Assembly (NCBI GenBank): GCA_036556965.1
Contig: DATBIO010000160.1
Coordinates: 1-9,536 of the forward strand
DNA length: 9,536 nt
Direction: 5' to 3'
From: DATBIO01 sp036556965
GTDB lineage: Bacteria > Acidobacteriota > Vicinamibacteria > Fen-336
How positions within the stretch are numbered: position 1 is the first letter of the stretch; each line of letters starts with the position of its first letter. The notes beneath the pieces are model-generated. The model searched no databases and was not told the origin of the DNA. It saw nothing but the letters and a program-made list of their open reading frames with translations. Below are positions 1 through 4,731 of this stretch, piece by piece. A program made the translations under genes and the position numbers.

Positions 1-281
1 CCTCCCACCAGCAGCACGAGGTCGCGGCCGGAGATGGAGTGGCCGAAGAGCACGAAGAGGGGTGAGGTGAGGCGTACCACCCAGGTGAGCGAGAAGAGGA
101 GCAGGATGCGCGACACCATGGCCACCATGAGCCCGAGCCGCCGCGCCTTGGCCTCCTGCTCGGGTGGGAGCTTCCCGGCCAGGATCGAGATGAAGATGAT
201 GTTGTCGATCCCCAGCACGATCTCCAGGGCGGTGAGGGTGAGCAGGCCGATCCATGCCTGGGGGTCGCCGATCCAGTCCAT
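1..281 (-). CDS. TerC family integral membrane protein (5' part, truncated by window edge)
   Basis: Only the first 93 codons are present; the gene continues beyond base 1. The protein opens with a short amphipathic stretch and a first membrane segment at about residues 10-35. This holds the TerC-family signature ALEIVLGIDNIIFISI with acidic E20 and D26 and N27. A basic loop (EAKARR) and a second hydrophobic segment (about 50-72) follow. TerC/YgdQ/YoaE-type proteins are polytopic inner-membrane proteins linked to tellurite resistance and, for some members, to metal (Mn) export; the substrate of this one cannot be read here. The ATG start is secured by a strong Shine-Dalgarno 7 nt upstream. It lies 60 bp downstream of the trmB-like gene on the same strand, so co-transcription is possible, but a -10-like hexamer of its own precedes it. 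Confidence 0.9.
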   Translation of the reverse strand, partial: MDWIGDPQAWIGLLTLTALEIVLGIDNIIFISILAGKLPPEQEAKARRLGLMVAMVSRILLLFSLTWVVRLTSPLFVLFGHSISGRDLVLLVG

Positions 282-288
282 TCCTGCG

Positions 289-296
289 CCTCCTTA
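289..296 (-). promoter_or_regulatory. Strong Shine-Dalgarno of terC-like gene
   Basis: On the minus strand TAAGGAGG is followed by 7 nt and the ATG at 281-279. This is the best ribosome binding site in the window and fixes the terC start. Confidence 0.85.
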
Positions 297-306
297 GGGA
301 GCGAGG

Positions 307-312
307 ATTCTA
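307..312 (-). promoter_or_regulatory. Candidate -10 element of terC-like gene
   Basis: The minus strand reads TAGAAT (5 of 6 matches to TATAAT), conspicuous in GC-rich DNA. A transcript would start near 300 and include the Shine-Dalgarno 289-296 in a leader of about 20 nt. No convincing -35 hexamer is visible. Inference from position and composition only. Confidence 0.4.
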
Positions 313-336
313 AGCGGAAGCGGGACCGGCGGCGTG

Positions 337-350
337 CCCCGCTAGCGGGG
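337..350. repeat. 14-bp perfect palindrome at the trmB-like stop codon
   Basis: CCCCGCTAGCGGGG is perfectly self-complementary, and the TAG stop of the trmB-like gene (344-342) sits in its centre. As RNA it would make a 5-bp stem with a CTAG loop. No T-tract follows on the minus strand, so it is not a canonical intrinsic terminator; it could attenuate or protect the 3' end between trmB and terC. Confidence 0.5.
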
Positions 351-1181
351 GTGGGCGCGGATCTCGCGCAGGTCCTTCAAGGTCTTGCGCCACAGCTCGT
401 CGAAGCCCTGGGCCAGGCTCCCGGCCAGGGTGCGGTCGCGCACGAGCAGGGAGGCGAAGCGTCCCTCCGGCACGAACGGGTGGTCCAGGCACAGGATGAC
501 CGTCTCCCCGTCCACCACGTGGAAGGGATGGCCCAGCTCCCCCGAGTAGCGCATGCCCGAGAGGTGGGCCAGGGCCCCGGCGTGGCGGCGCAGGAAGGCC
601 AGGAGCCGCGGCGCGTTGCGGTTGCTGAAGCCGAAGACCACGCGGTGGTCGAGCTTCCGCTCCGCCGCGTTGCGCGCGATGCGGCGCAGCACGTCGAACC
701 CCTCGTCCGCCACCCGGTCGATGGCCCCCAGGTCCCCCTCCTCCAGGTAGGAGAGGACGCGCTCGCGGGCGCCCGCCACCTGGGCCAGGTGCCGCTTCAC
801 GTGGCTCTCCGTGCCCAGGGCCAGGTCCACGAAGGTGCGCCGGCCCTTCAGCCGGCCGGGCAGGGCGGCCAGGGCCGCGCGCAGGGCGGAGGCGCGCGCG
901 GCGAAGTCCTCCGTGCGCTCGCGCGCGAGCTCGACCAGCCGGTCCACCACCGCGTCCGCGGACAGCGCGGAGTAGAGCTTGGGGCGGGTGCGCTGCACCT
1001 CCACCAGGCCCAGCCCGGCCAGCTTCTCCATGGCCAGGTAGATCTTCGAGGTGGGGATGTCGCCCTCACGGCACAGGGTGGCGGCGTCCGCCACCCCGTG
1101 CAGGGTGAGGGTGACGAGCGCCCTCTTTTCGTAGAGCGAGAACCCGGCCTCGTCGAGGAGGGCCACGTCCGTCCAGCGCAC
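342..1181 (-). CDS. TrmB-family transcriptional regulator
   Basis: 279 residues starting at GTG, with a GGAG (1196-1193) 11 nt upstream. Residues 8-72 form a winged helix-turn-helix of TrmB type: the pattern GFSLYEKRALVTLTLHG, then a recognition helix IPTSKIYLAMEKL, then the wing GLVEVQRTRPKLYSA. A charged helical, probably coiled-coil linker follows (about 75-110), and the remainder (about 113-279) is an alpha/beta effector domain, with HPFHVVDGETVILCLD near 218-233 as in the PLD-like regulatory part of these proteins. Archaeal TrmB members sense sugars; the ligand here is unknown. It is divergent from the VOC gene with a 71-bp intergenic region that contains a perfect inverted repeat, so autoregulation and control of the VOC-gdx-thioredoxin run is a reasonable inference. 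Confidence 0.88.
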   Translation of the reverse strand: MRWTDVALLDEAGFSLYEKRALVTLTLHGVADAATLCREGDIPTSKIYLAMEKLAGLGLVEVQRTRPKLYSALSADAVVDRLVELARERTEDFAARASALRAALAALPGRLKGRRTFVDLALGTESHVKRHLAQVAGARERVLSYLEEGDLGAIDRVADEGFDVLRRIARNAAERKLDHRVVFGFSNRNAPRLLAFLRRHAGALAHLSGMRYSGELGHPFHVVDGETVILCLDHPFVPEGRFASLLVRDRTLAGSLAQGFDELWRKTLKDLREIRAHPR

Positions 1182-1188
1182 CAGACTT

Positions 1189-1206
1189 TCTACTCCAAAA
1201 AGTAGA
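1189..1206. promoter_or_regulatory. Candidate operator, 6-N6-6 inverted repeat, in trmB/VOC divergent region
   Basis: TCTACT, six bases, AGTAGA: both arms are perfect and the 18-bp element is markedly A/T-rich compared with its surroundings. It overlaps the Shine-Dalgarno of the trmB-like gene and lies about 20 bp upstream of a -10-like TACATT (1229-1234) for the VOC gene. A dimeric winged-helix regulator bound here could repress both directions. Inference; no second copy was found in the window. Confidence 0.5.
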
Positions 1207-1222
1207 TGAAAACGACAGGAGG

Positions 1223-1244
1223 CCTGCCTACATTGCGCGGCAGG
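1223..1244 (+). promoter_or_regulatory. Leader hairpin overlapping the VOC gene ribosome binding site
   Basis: CCTGCC (1223-1228) and GGCAGG (1239-1244) are perfect complements with a 10-nt loop. The 3' arm takes in the first half of the Shine-Dalgarno AGGAGG (1242-1247), which lies 5 nt before the ATG. The octamer CAGGAGGC occurs at both 1216-1223 and 1241-1248. If transcription begins at or before 1216 the stem could mask the site; if it begins after the -10-like TACATT (1229-1234) the stem would not form. Confidence 0.3.
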
Positions 1245-1252
1245 AGGCGGAC

Positions 1253-1693
1253 ATGAGCAGCGACCGCGCGCAGGTGACGCCGAACCTCTTCGTGGACTCG
1301 GTGGAGGAGGCCCGCGACTTCTACATGGACACCCTGGGCTTCTCGCACCTCATGGGCATGGTGGGGAAGGACGGGAACCTGGACTTCTGCATCGTGATCC
1401 GGGAGGGGGCCATGGTCATGCTGGCGCGACCCGAGCCCGGCATGGAGGGCACCGCGCCCCGCCTGCGCGGGCGGCCGGTCGCCTTCTACATCAACGTGGG
1501 CGACGTGGACGCCTACCACGATTCGCTGCGGGGCAAGACGGCGATCGAGGAGCCGCTGACCACGCAGTGGTGGGGGGACCGCAACTTCGCCGTGCGTGAC
1601 CCCTACGGCTACCGGATCTGGTTCTACCAGACGCTGAAGACGTTCGAGGAGGCGATCGCGGGCGGCGTGCCCGCGGGGGTCAAGGTGGTCTGA
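1253..1693 (+). CDS. VOC (glyoxalase/bleomycin-resistance fold) protein
   Basis: 146 residues, the usual length of a two-module VOC protein. Module one has the hallmark FYMDTLGF (23-30). Module two has VAFYINVGDVDAYHDSL (76-92) and ends in WWGDRNFAVRDPYGYRIWFYQ (106-126). The ATG at 1253 follows AGGAGG with 5-nt spacing. In metal-dependent VOC enzymes the last strand after DPxG normally supplies a Glu ligand (xxEL/xxIE); here this position is the hydrophobic run RIWFYQ and no clear His/Glu ligand set is visible. A ligand-binding, bleomycin-resistance-like role is therefore as likely as a glyoxalase or dioxygenase activity. It is the first gene of a plus-strand run with gdx and the thioredoxin-like gene (gaps 59 and 31 nt) and is divergent from the trmB-like regulator. 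Confidence 0.88.
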   Translation: MSSDRAQVTPNLFVDSVEEARDFYMDTLGFSHLMGMVGKDGNLDFCIVIREGAMVMLARPEPGMEGTAPRLRGRPVAFYINVGDVDAYHDSLRGKTAIEEPLTTQWWGDRNFAVRDPYGYRIWFYQTLKTFEEAIAGGVPAGVKVV

Positions 1694-1695
1694 CG

Positions 1696-1718
1696 GGGCA
1701 CGCCCTTCCGGACGTCCG
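1696..1718 (+). promoter_or_regulatory. Two short tandem hairpins upstream of gdx (guanidine-II-like, weak)
   Basis: GGG-CACG-CCC (1696-1705) and CGG-ACGT-CCG (1709-1718) are 3-bp stems with 4-nt loops containing ACG, 35 nt before the gdx start. Guanidine-II (mini-ykkC) riboswitches are two small hairpins with ACGR loops upstream of guanidine exporters. Neither loop matches ACGR exactly and the linker is only 3 nt, so this is a resemblance and not an identification. Confidence 0.15.
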
Positions 1719-1752
1719 TCGTATGGTTGGCCTCCAGGGAAGGGAGGCGCCC

Positions 1753-2070
1753 ATGGCATGGACGATCCTGGTGGCGGGCGGGCTGTTCGAGGTGGTGTGG
1801 GCGGTCGGCCTCAAGCAGGCGGCCGGCCGTGCCGCGCCGCTCGCCCTCACCTTCGCGGCCATGGCCCTGAGCATCGGGTGCCTGGCCGTGGCCCTGCGCA
1901 CCCTTCCCGTGGGGACGGCCTACGCGGTCTGGACGGGCATCGGCGCGGCGGGCACGGCCGTCTACGGCATGGCCGTGCTGGGCGAGCCCCGCGACCTCGT
2001 CCGCCTCTCCTGCATCGGGCTGATCGTCGCCGCCAGCGTGGGCCTGAAGCTTTTCTCCCCTCACCCGTAA
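1753..2070 (+). CDS. gdx: Gdx/SugE-type small multidrug resistance transporter (guanidinium exporter)
   Basis: 105 residues with four membrane helices, the standard SMR length. The chosen ATG gives the N-terminus MAWTILVAGGLFEVVWAVGL, in which E13 is the essential proton/substrate-coupling glutamate and W16 fits the Gdx subtype. The second key segment LPVGTAYAVWTGIGAAG (51-67) has the Y57 and W60 of the binding site, and the end VGLKL matches E. coli SugE/Gdx very closely. Gdx proteins are dual-topology antiporters that export guanidinium ion in exchange for protons across the inner membrane; some tolerate quaternary ammonium compounds. An in-frame ATG at 1723 would add ten residues, but GGAGG at 1743-1747, 5 nt before 1753, and family alignment favour 1753. 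The whole gene sits downstream of the VOC gene with a 59-nt gap. Confidence 0.95.
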   Translation: MAWTILVAGGLFEVVWAVGLKQAAGRAAPLALTFAAMALSIGCLAVALRTLPVGTAYAVWTGIGAAGTAVYGMAVLGEPRDLVRLSCIGLIVAASVGLKLFSPHP

Positions 2071-2101
2071 ACCCCGGCCGCCCCGCCGGCGTCTCCAGGT
2101 C

Positions 2102-2578
2102 GTGGTCCCTTCGGGCCTCGGCCAGGGCGCGGGCGCGCTCTCCCTTTGCGTGCGCCCCGGGGAGAGCGCCCCGCCCCTGTCCTGCCGACTGGTGGACGGC
2201 GGCCGGCGGCCGGCGTGGGCCGACCTGCGCGGCGAGGTGGTCCTCCTGGACTTCTGGGCCACCTGGTCCGCCCCCTGTCTCCACCGCCTCCCGCAGCTGC
2301 ACGCGCTGGCCGAACGGTTCGCGCGCGCGCGGCTGCGCATACTCTCCATCAGCTACGAGAGCCGGGAGGAGATCCTCGCGCATCGCGCGCGGCACGGCCT
2401 CCGCACGCAGGCGGCGGTGGACGAGGACTGCGCGACCTTCCGCGCCTTCGGCGCCTGGAGCGTGCCCGTCCTGGTGGTCGTGGGGACGGACGGCAGGGTG
2501 GTCGCGGCCGGCCGGCCGCAGGACCTCGGGCCCGCCTGCCTCGAGGCCGCCCTCCGCGGAGCCTGGGGGCGCTCCTAG
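2102..2578 (+). CDS. TlpA/AhpC-type thioredoxin-fold protein lacking the first active-site cysteine
   Basis: Up to 158 residues. The stretch PGESAPPLSCRL...LRGEVVLLDFWATW is the normal TlpA/ResA entry to the fold. The active-site loop reads WATWSAPC, so the nucleophilic first Cys of WCxxC is Ser56, while the second, Cys59, is kept. The cis-proline loop is SVPVLVVVGTDGRV (120-133). With one active-site Cys it cannot run the usual dithiol-disulfide cycle; it may act through C59 alone or as a binding or scaffold protein. No signal peptide or membrane anchor is seen, unlike most TlpA/ResA proteins. The start is uncertain: GTG 2102 lacks a Shine-Dalgarno and may be coupled to gdx (31-nt gap), and GTG 2150 would begin right at the domain. 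The stop shares a CTAG with the stop of convergent thiD. Confidence 0.8.
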   Translation: MVPSGLGQGAGALSLCVRPGESAPPLSCRLVDGGRRPAWADLRGEVVLLDFWATWSAPCLHRLPQLHALAERFARARLRILSISYESREEILAHRARHGLRTQAAVDEDCATFRAFGAWSVPVLVVVGTDGRVVAAGRPQDLGPACLEAALRGAWGRS

Positions 2579-3372
2579 CCCGTGGTGCGCCCCGTGAGGG
2601 GGTGCATGTGGTCCACCGGCCCGTGTCCGCGGCCCACCCCATAGGAGCGTCGGATGGCCTCCGTCAGGTAGCGCTTGGCCCCGCGCACCGACTCCAGCAG
2701 GGTGCTGCCCAGGGCCAGGCGGGCGGCGATGGCCGCGGAGAACGTGCAGCCCGTGCCGTGGGTATGGGCAGTGGCGATGCGGGGCGCGAAGAGCTCCTCC
2801 GTCCGCTCCCCGTCGAAGTACACGTCGACGGCGTCGCCCGCCAGGTGGCCGCCCTTCACCACCACCGCCCGCGCCCCGCGCTCGCGCAGGTCCTGGGCCG
2901 CCCGCCGCATCTCCTCCACGCTGCGCACGGGGTAGCCGAGCAGCGCCTCCGCCTCCATGAGGTTGGGGGTGACCACCTCGGCCAGCGGGAACAGGTGCTC
3001 GACGTAGGCCTGCTCGGCGGAGGGATCGAGGAGGCGGTCTCCGCTCTTGGCCACCATCACCGGGTCCACCACGAGGTGGGGCAGCTTGAAACGGAGCACG
3101 GCCTCCGCCACCGCCTCCACGATGGCACGGTCGGCCAGCATCCCCGTCTTGGCCGCGGCCACGGCCATGTCCGTGGCTACCGCCTCGATCTGGGCCAGCA
3201 CCATGCGCGGCTCCAGCGCGACGTAGTCCGTGACCGTCACCGAGTTCTGGGCGGTGACGGCGGTGATGGCGGTGGTGCCGTGCACGCCGTGGGCGGCAAA
3301 GGTCTTCAGGTCGGCCTGGATGCCGGCGCCGCCACCGGAGTCGGAGCCGGCGATGGTGAGGACGACCTTCAC
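2575..3372 (-). CDS. thiD: Hydroxymethylpyrimidine/phosphomethylpyrimidine kinase ThiD
   Basis: 265 residues, typical for single-domain ThiD. This cytosolic ribokinase-fold enzyme phosphorylates HMP and HMP-phosphate to HMP-pyrophosphate for thiamine synthesis. Visible signatures: the N-terminal substrate loop IAGSDSGGGAGIQADLKTF (7-25), the VVDPVMVAKSGDRLL strand-loop (101-115), TPNLMEAEALLG (135-146), VVVKGGH (170-176) and the PfkB-type catalytic segment THGTGCTFSAAIA (204-216) with Cys209. The GTG start lies in a GTGA overlap with the stop of the upstream Nudix gene, which points to translational coupling and explains the weak Shine-Dalgarno. Other thiamine genes (thiE, thiC, thiG) are not in the window and no TPP riboswitch is recognisable. 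It converges head-on with the thioredoxin-like gene, the two stop codons sharing CTAG at 2575-2578. Confidence 0.95.
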   Translation of the reverse strand: MKVVLTIAGSDSGGGAGIQADLKTFAAHGVHGTTAITAVTAQNSVTVTDYVALEPRMVLAQIEAVATDMAVAAAKTGMLADRAIVEAVAEAVLRFKLPHLVVDPVMVAKSGDRLLDPSAEQAYVEHLFPLAEVVTPNLMEAEALLGYPVRSVEEMRRAAQDLRERGARAVVVKGGHLAGDAVDVYFDGERTEELFAPRIATAHTHGTGCTFSAAIAARLALGSTLLESVRGAKRYLTEAIRRSYGVGRGHGPVDHMHPLTGRTTG

Positions 3373-3980
3373 CGCGGCCCGGCCTGGGCCACCGCCTCGC
3401 GGGGCGCGAAGCGCTCCTGGAACCCGAGGAACATGCGGTAGGTCAGCCCCCAGATGACCACGTCCTCCACGCGGAGGCAGGGGAACTCGAGCGCCGCCCC
3501 CTCGTGCCGGTACTCGAAGGTCGAGCGCCGCGCCCCCCCGAGCAGCTCGTCCAGGGAGAGCCAGTGCACGCTGCGCACCTCGTGGCCGGGCTCCGGCGGC
3601 GCCGCGCCGCGCCAGCGGAACACGAAGGGCTGGATGGCCAGGCTCAGGGGGAGCATCCGCGCCATGGCCTGCATCTCGTCCAGGGCGCCCAGGTAGTCGG
3701 CCTCCGCGCCCAGGTCGAGGCCGATCTCCTCCTTCGTCTCGCGCACGGCGGTATGGAGCAGCTCCGCGTCCTCGGGCTCCTGCCGCCCGCCCGGGAAGGC
3801 CATCTGGCCCGACCACGGGTCGCGCGGGTCCTCCGCGCGGCGGATGAACAGGATCTCGATGCCGGCCGGGCCCTCGCGCAGGACCACCGCCACCGCGGCG
3901 CGCGTGTCCACGGGTGCGTCCACGCGGCCGGGCGCGCGCGTGGCCAGCGCCCCGTCCACGTCGTCCCAGGTCACCGCCAC
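3369..3980 (-). CDS. Nudix hydrolase, CoA pyrophosphatase (NudL) type
   Basis: 203 residues. The region RRAEDPRDPWSGQMAFPGG (47-65) is the characteristic stretch that marks CoA-diphosphatase-type Nudix proteins, and it runs into the Nudix box with the catalytic helix RETKEEIGL (80-88); E81, E84 and E85 should bind Mg2+ or Mn2+. Proteins of this type cleave CoA and its derivatives to 3'-phospho-AMP and acyl/phosphopantetheine. Substrate by family resemblance only. The GTG at 3980 is chosen because it gives MAVTWDDVDGAL and lies 9 nt after the stop of the upstream Nudix gene; a GTG two codons later is an alternative. No Shine-Dalgarno is seen, but a -10-like TAGAAT lies 6 nt upstream. The gene is the middle member of a three-gene operon and overlaps thiD by 4 nt. 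Confidence 0.88.
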   Translation of the reverse strand: MAVTWDDVDGALATRAPGRVDAPVDTRAAVAVVLREGPAGIEILFIRRAEDPRDPWSGQMAFPGGRQEPEDAELLHTAVRETKEEIGLDLGAEADYLGALDEMQAMARMLPLSLAIQPFVFRWRGAAPPEPGHEVRSVHWLSLDELLGGARRSTFEYRHEGAALEFPCLRVEDVVIWGLTYRMFLGFQERFAPREAVAQAGPR

Positions 3981-3986
3981 GGCCCG

Positions 3987-3992
3987 ATTCTA
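3987..3992 (-). promoter_or_regulatory. Candidate internal -10 element before the NudL-type gene
   Basis: The minus strand reads TAGAAT, 6 nt before the GTG start; its first three bases are the stop codon of the preceding Nudix gene. Position and the absence of a Shine-Dalgarno would suit a leaderless internal transcript for the NudL-type gene and thiD. Confidence 0.3.
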
Positions 3993-4637
3993 CCCGGCGG
4001 GCGCGGGCCGTTCCGCGAGGAGGGCGTGGCCCTGGGTCAGCCACAGGAAGGCCATGTTGGGGCTCAGCCGTCCCTCCAGCATCATCCGGTCCACGGCCGC
4101 GGGCCGGAAGTACTGCAGGTCGGCGATCTCCGAGGCCTGCGGGGAGAACCCGCCCCGCGTCACCCGGGTACGGCCGAGGTAGATCGCCACGTGATAGAGC
4201 ACGTTGCGCGGCCCCGCGCCCGGCAGGTGGCGCACGTCGCGCAGGTTGAGCTGGAGAGCCACCCGCCGCAGGACCACCGTCCGCGCCAGGTCCGCGCGCG
4301 CGAGGTGGCGCGCATAGTCCTCCCGGGTGCGGGCCAGGACCACGCGCGGCGAAGCGGGATCGTCGAACAGCTCCTCCCCCGCCTCGCGCACGAGGGTCTG
4401 GTCGAACTCCTCGCCCGCGGACACGTGGCCGCCCACCGTCTTGTCCCAGCGGCCCCCGTTCTCCTTGTCGCGCGGTCGCTTCTGGAGGAGGACCTCGCCG
4501 CGGGCGTTCAGGACCAGCGCGTTCACCGCGCCCACCGCCAGCCCGGAACCCTTGGCCTGGGGCCGCGGCCGCGCGCCCACGACGCGGCCCGCGGCGTCGT
4601 AGACGTTGAGCAGCTCCTCTTCGGCCGCGGCTGGCAT
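3990..4637 (-). CDS. Nudix hydrolase, IPP-isomerase-like subgroup
   Basis: 215 residues. The N-terminus ELLNVYDAAGRVVG (8-21) followed by AVNALVLNARGEVLLQKR (37-54) and GRWDKTVGGHVSAGE (62-76) resembles the IPP-isomerase-like/YfcD-like Nudix proteins. The Nudix box is complete from G70 (GHVSAGE, then REAGEEL at 84-90) with catalytic E85, E88 and E89; the usual last Gly is Phe91. The substrate cannot be inferred. The ATG at 4637 is preceded immediately by GGAGAGG, and the frame stays open upstream, but that extension is low-complexity and crosses the divergent promoter region. First gene of an operon with the NudL-type gene (9-nt gap) and thiD. Having two different Nudix hydrolases before a thiamine kinase suggests nucleotide or cofactor housecleaning, an inference from context. 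Confidence 0.88.
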   Translation of the reverse strand: MPAAAEEELLNVYDAAGRVVGARPRPQAKGSGLAVGAVNALVLNARGEVLLQKRPRDKENGGRWDKTVGGHVSAGEEFDQTLVREAGEELFDDPASPRVVLARTREDYARHLARADLARTVVLRRVALQLNLRDVRHLPGAGPRNVLYHVAIYLGRTRVTRGGFSPQASEIADLQYFRPAAVDRMMLEGRLSPNMAFLWLTQGHALLAERPAPAG

Positions 4638-4640
4638 CCT

Positions 4641-4658
4641 CTCCGATTGTAGTCGGAG
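4641..4658. promoter_or_regulatory. 6-N6-6 inverted repeat and -10-like element before the Nudix-thiD operon
   Basis: CTCCGA, six bases, TCGGAG form a perfect inverted repeat immediately upstream of the Nudix ATG (4637-4635). On the minus strand the central part reads TACAAT (4651-4646), 5 of 6 matches to TATAAT, placed 8 nt before the ATG, so transcription would begin at or next to the start codon. The repeat therefore brackets the -10 element and could be an operator; it has the same geometry as the repeat at 1189-1206 but a different sequence. Confidence 0.45.
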
Positions 4659-4687
4659 GCGCGGCCCCGGCCGGGCGCCATCCTGCC

Positions 4688-4720
4688 CCCGCCCGCCCCG
4701 CGGGCTCCCCGGCGGGCGGG
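4688..4720. repeat. Perfect 10-bp GC-only inverted repeat in divergent region
   Basis: CCCGCCCGCC (4688-4697) and GGCGGGCGGG (4711-4720) are exact complements separated by 13 nt. It directly precedes the -10-like hexamer of the zinc-ribbon gene and lies upstream of the minus-strand promoter. No T-run follows, so it is not an intrinsic terminator of either strand. Confidence 0.55.
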
Positions 4721-4725
4721 ACAAT
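4720..4725 (+). promoter_or_regulatory. Candidate -10 element of the zinc-ribbon gene
   Basis: GACAAT lies 6 nt before GTG 4732, followed by GGAGAG. The arrangement ACAAT-GGAGAGG-TG mirrors ACAAT-CGGAGAGG-ATG of the divergent Nudix gene, which supports both as real start regions. Confidence 0.35.
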
Positions 4726-4731
4726 GGAGAG

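Noticed and set aside
351..1205. 284-codon plus-strand frame opposite the trmB-like gene
   Set aside because: Gln/His/Gly-rich without recognisable motifs, whereas the minus strand encodes a clear TrmB protein.
1742..1752. 11-mer GGGAGGCGCCC shared with 8029-8039
   Set aside because: Unrelated contexts (a ribosome site and a hairpin) and pure GC/purine composition make chance likely.
2575..4044. Single 489-codon frame that would fuse ThiD to an N-terminal extension
   Set aside because: The extension is Arg/Gly-rich and lies over the Nudix gene in another frame; ThiD alignment begins at GTG 3372, which overlaps the Nudix stop as GTGA.
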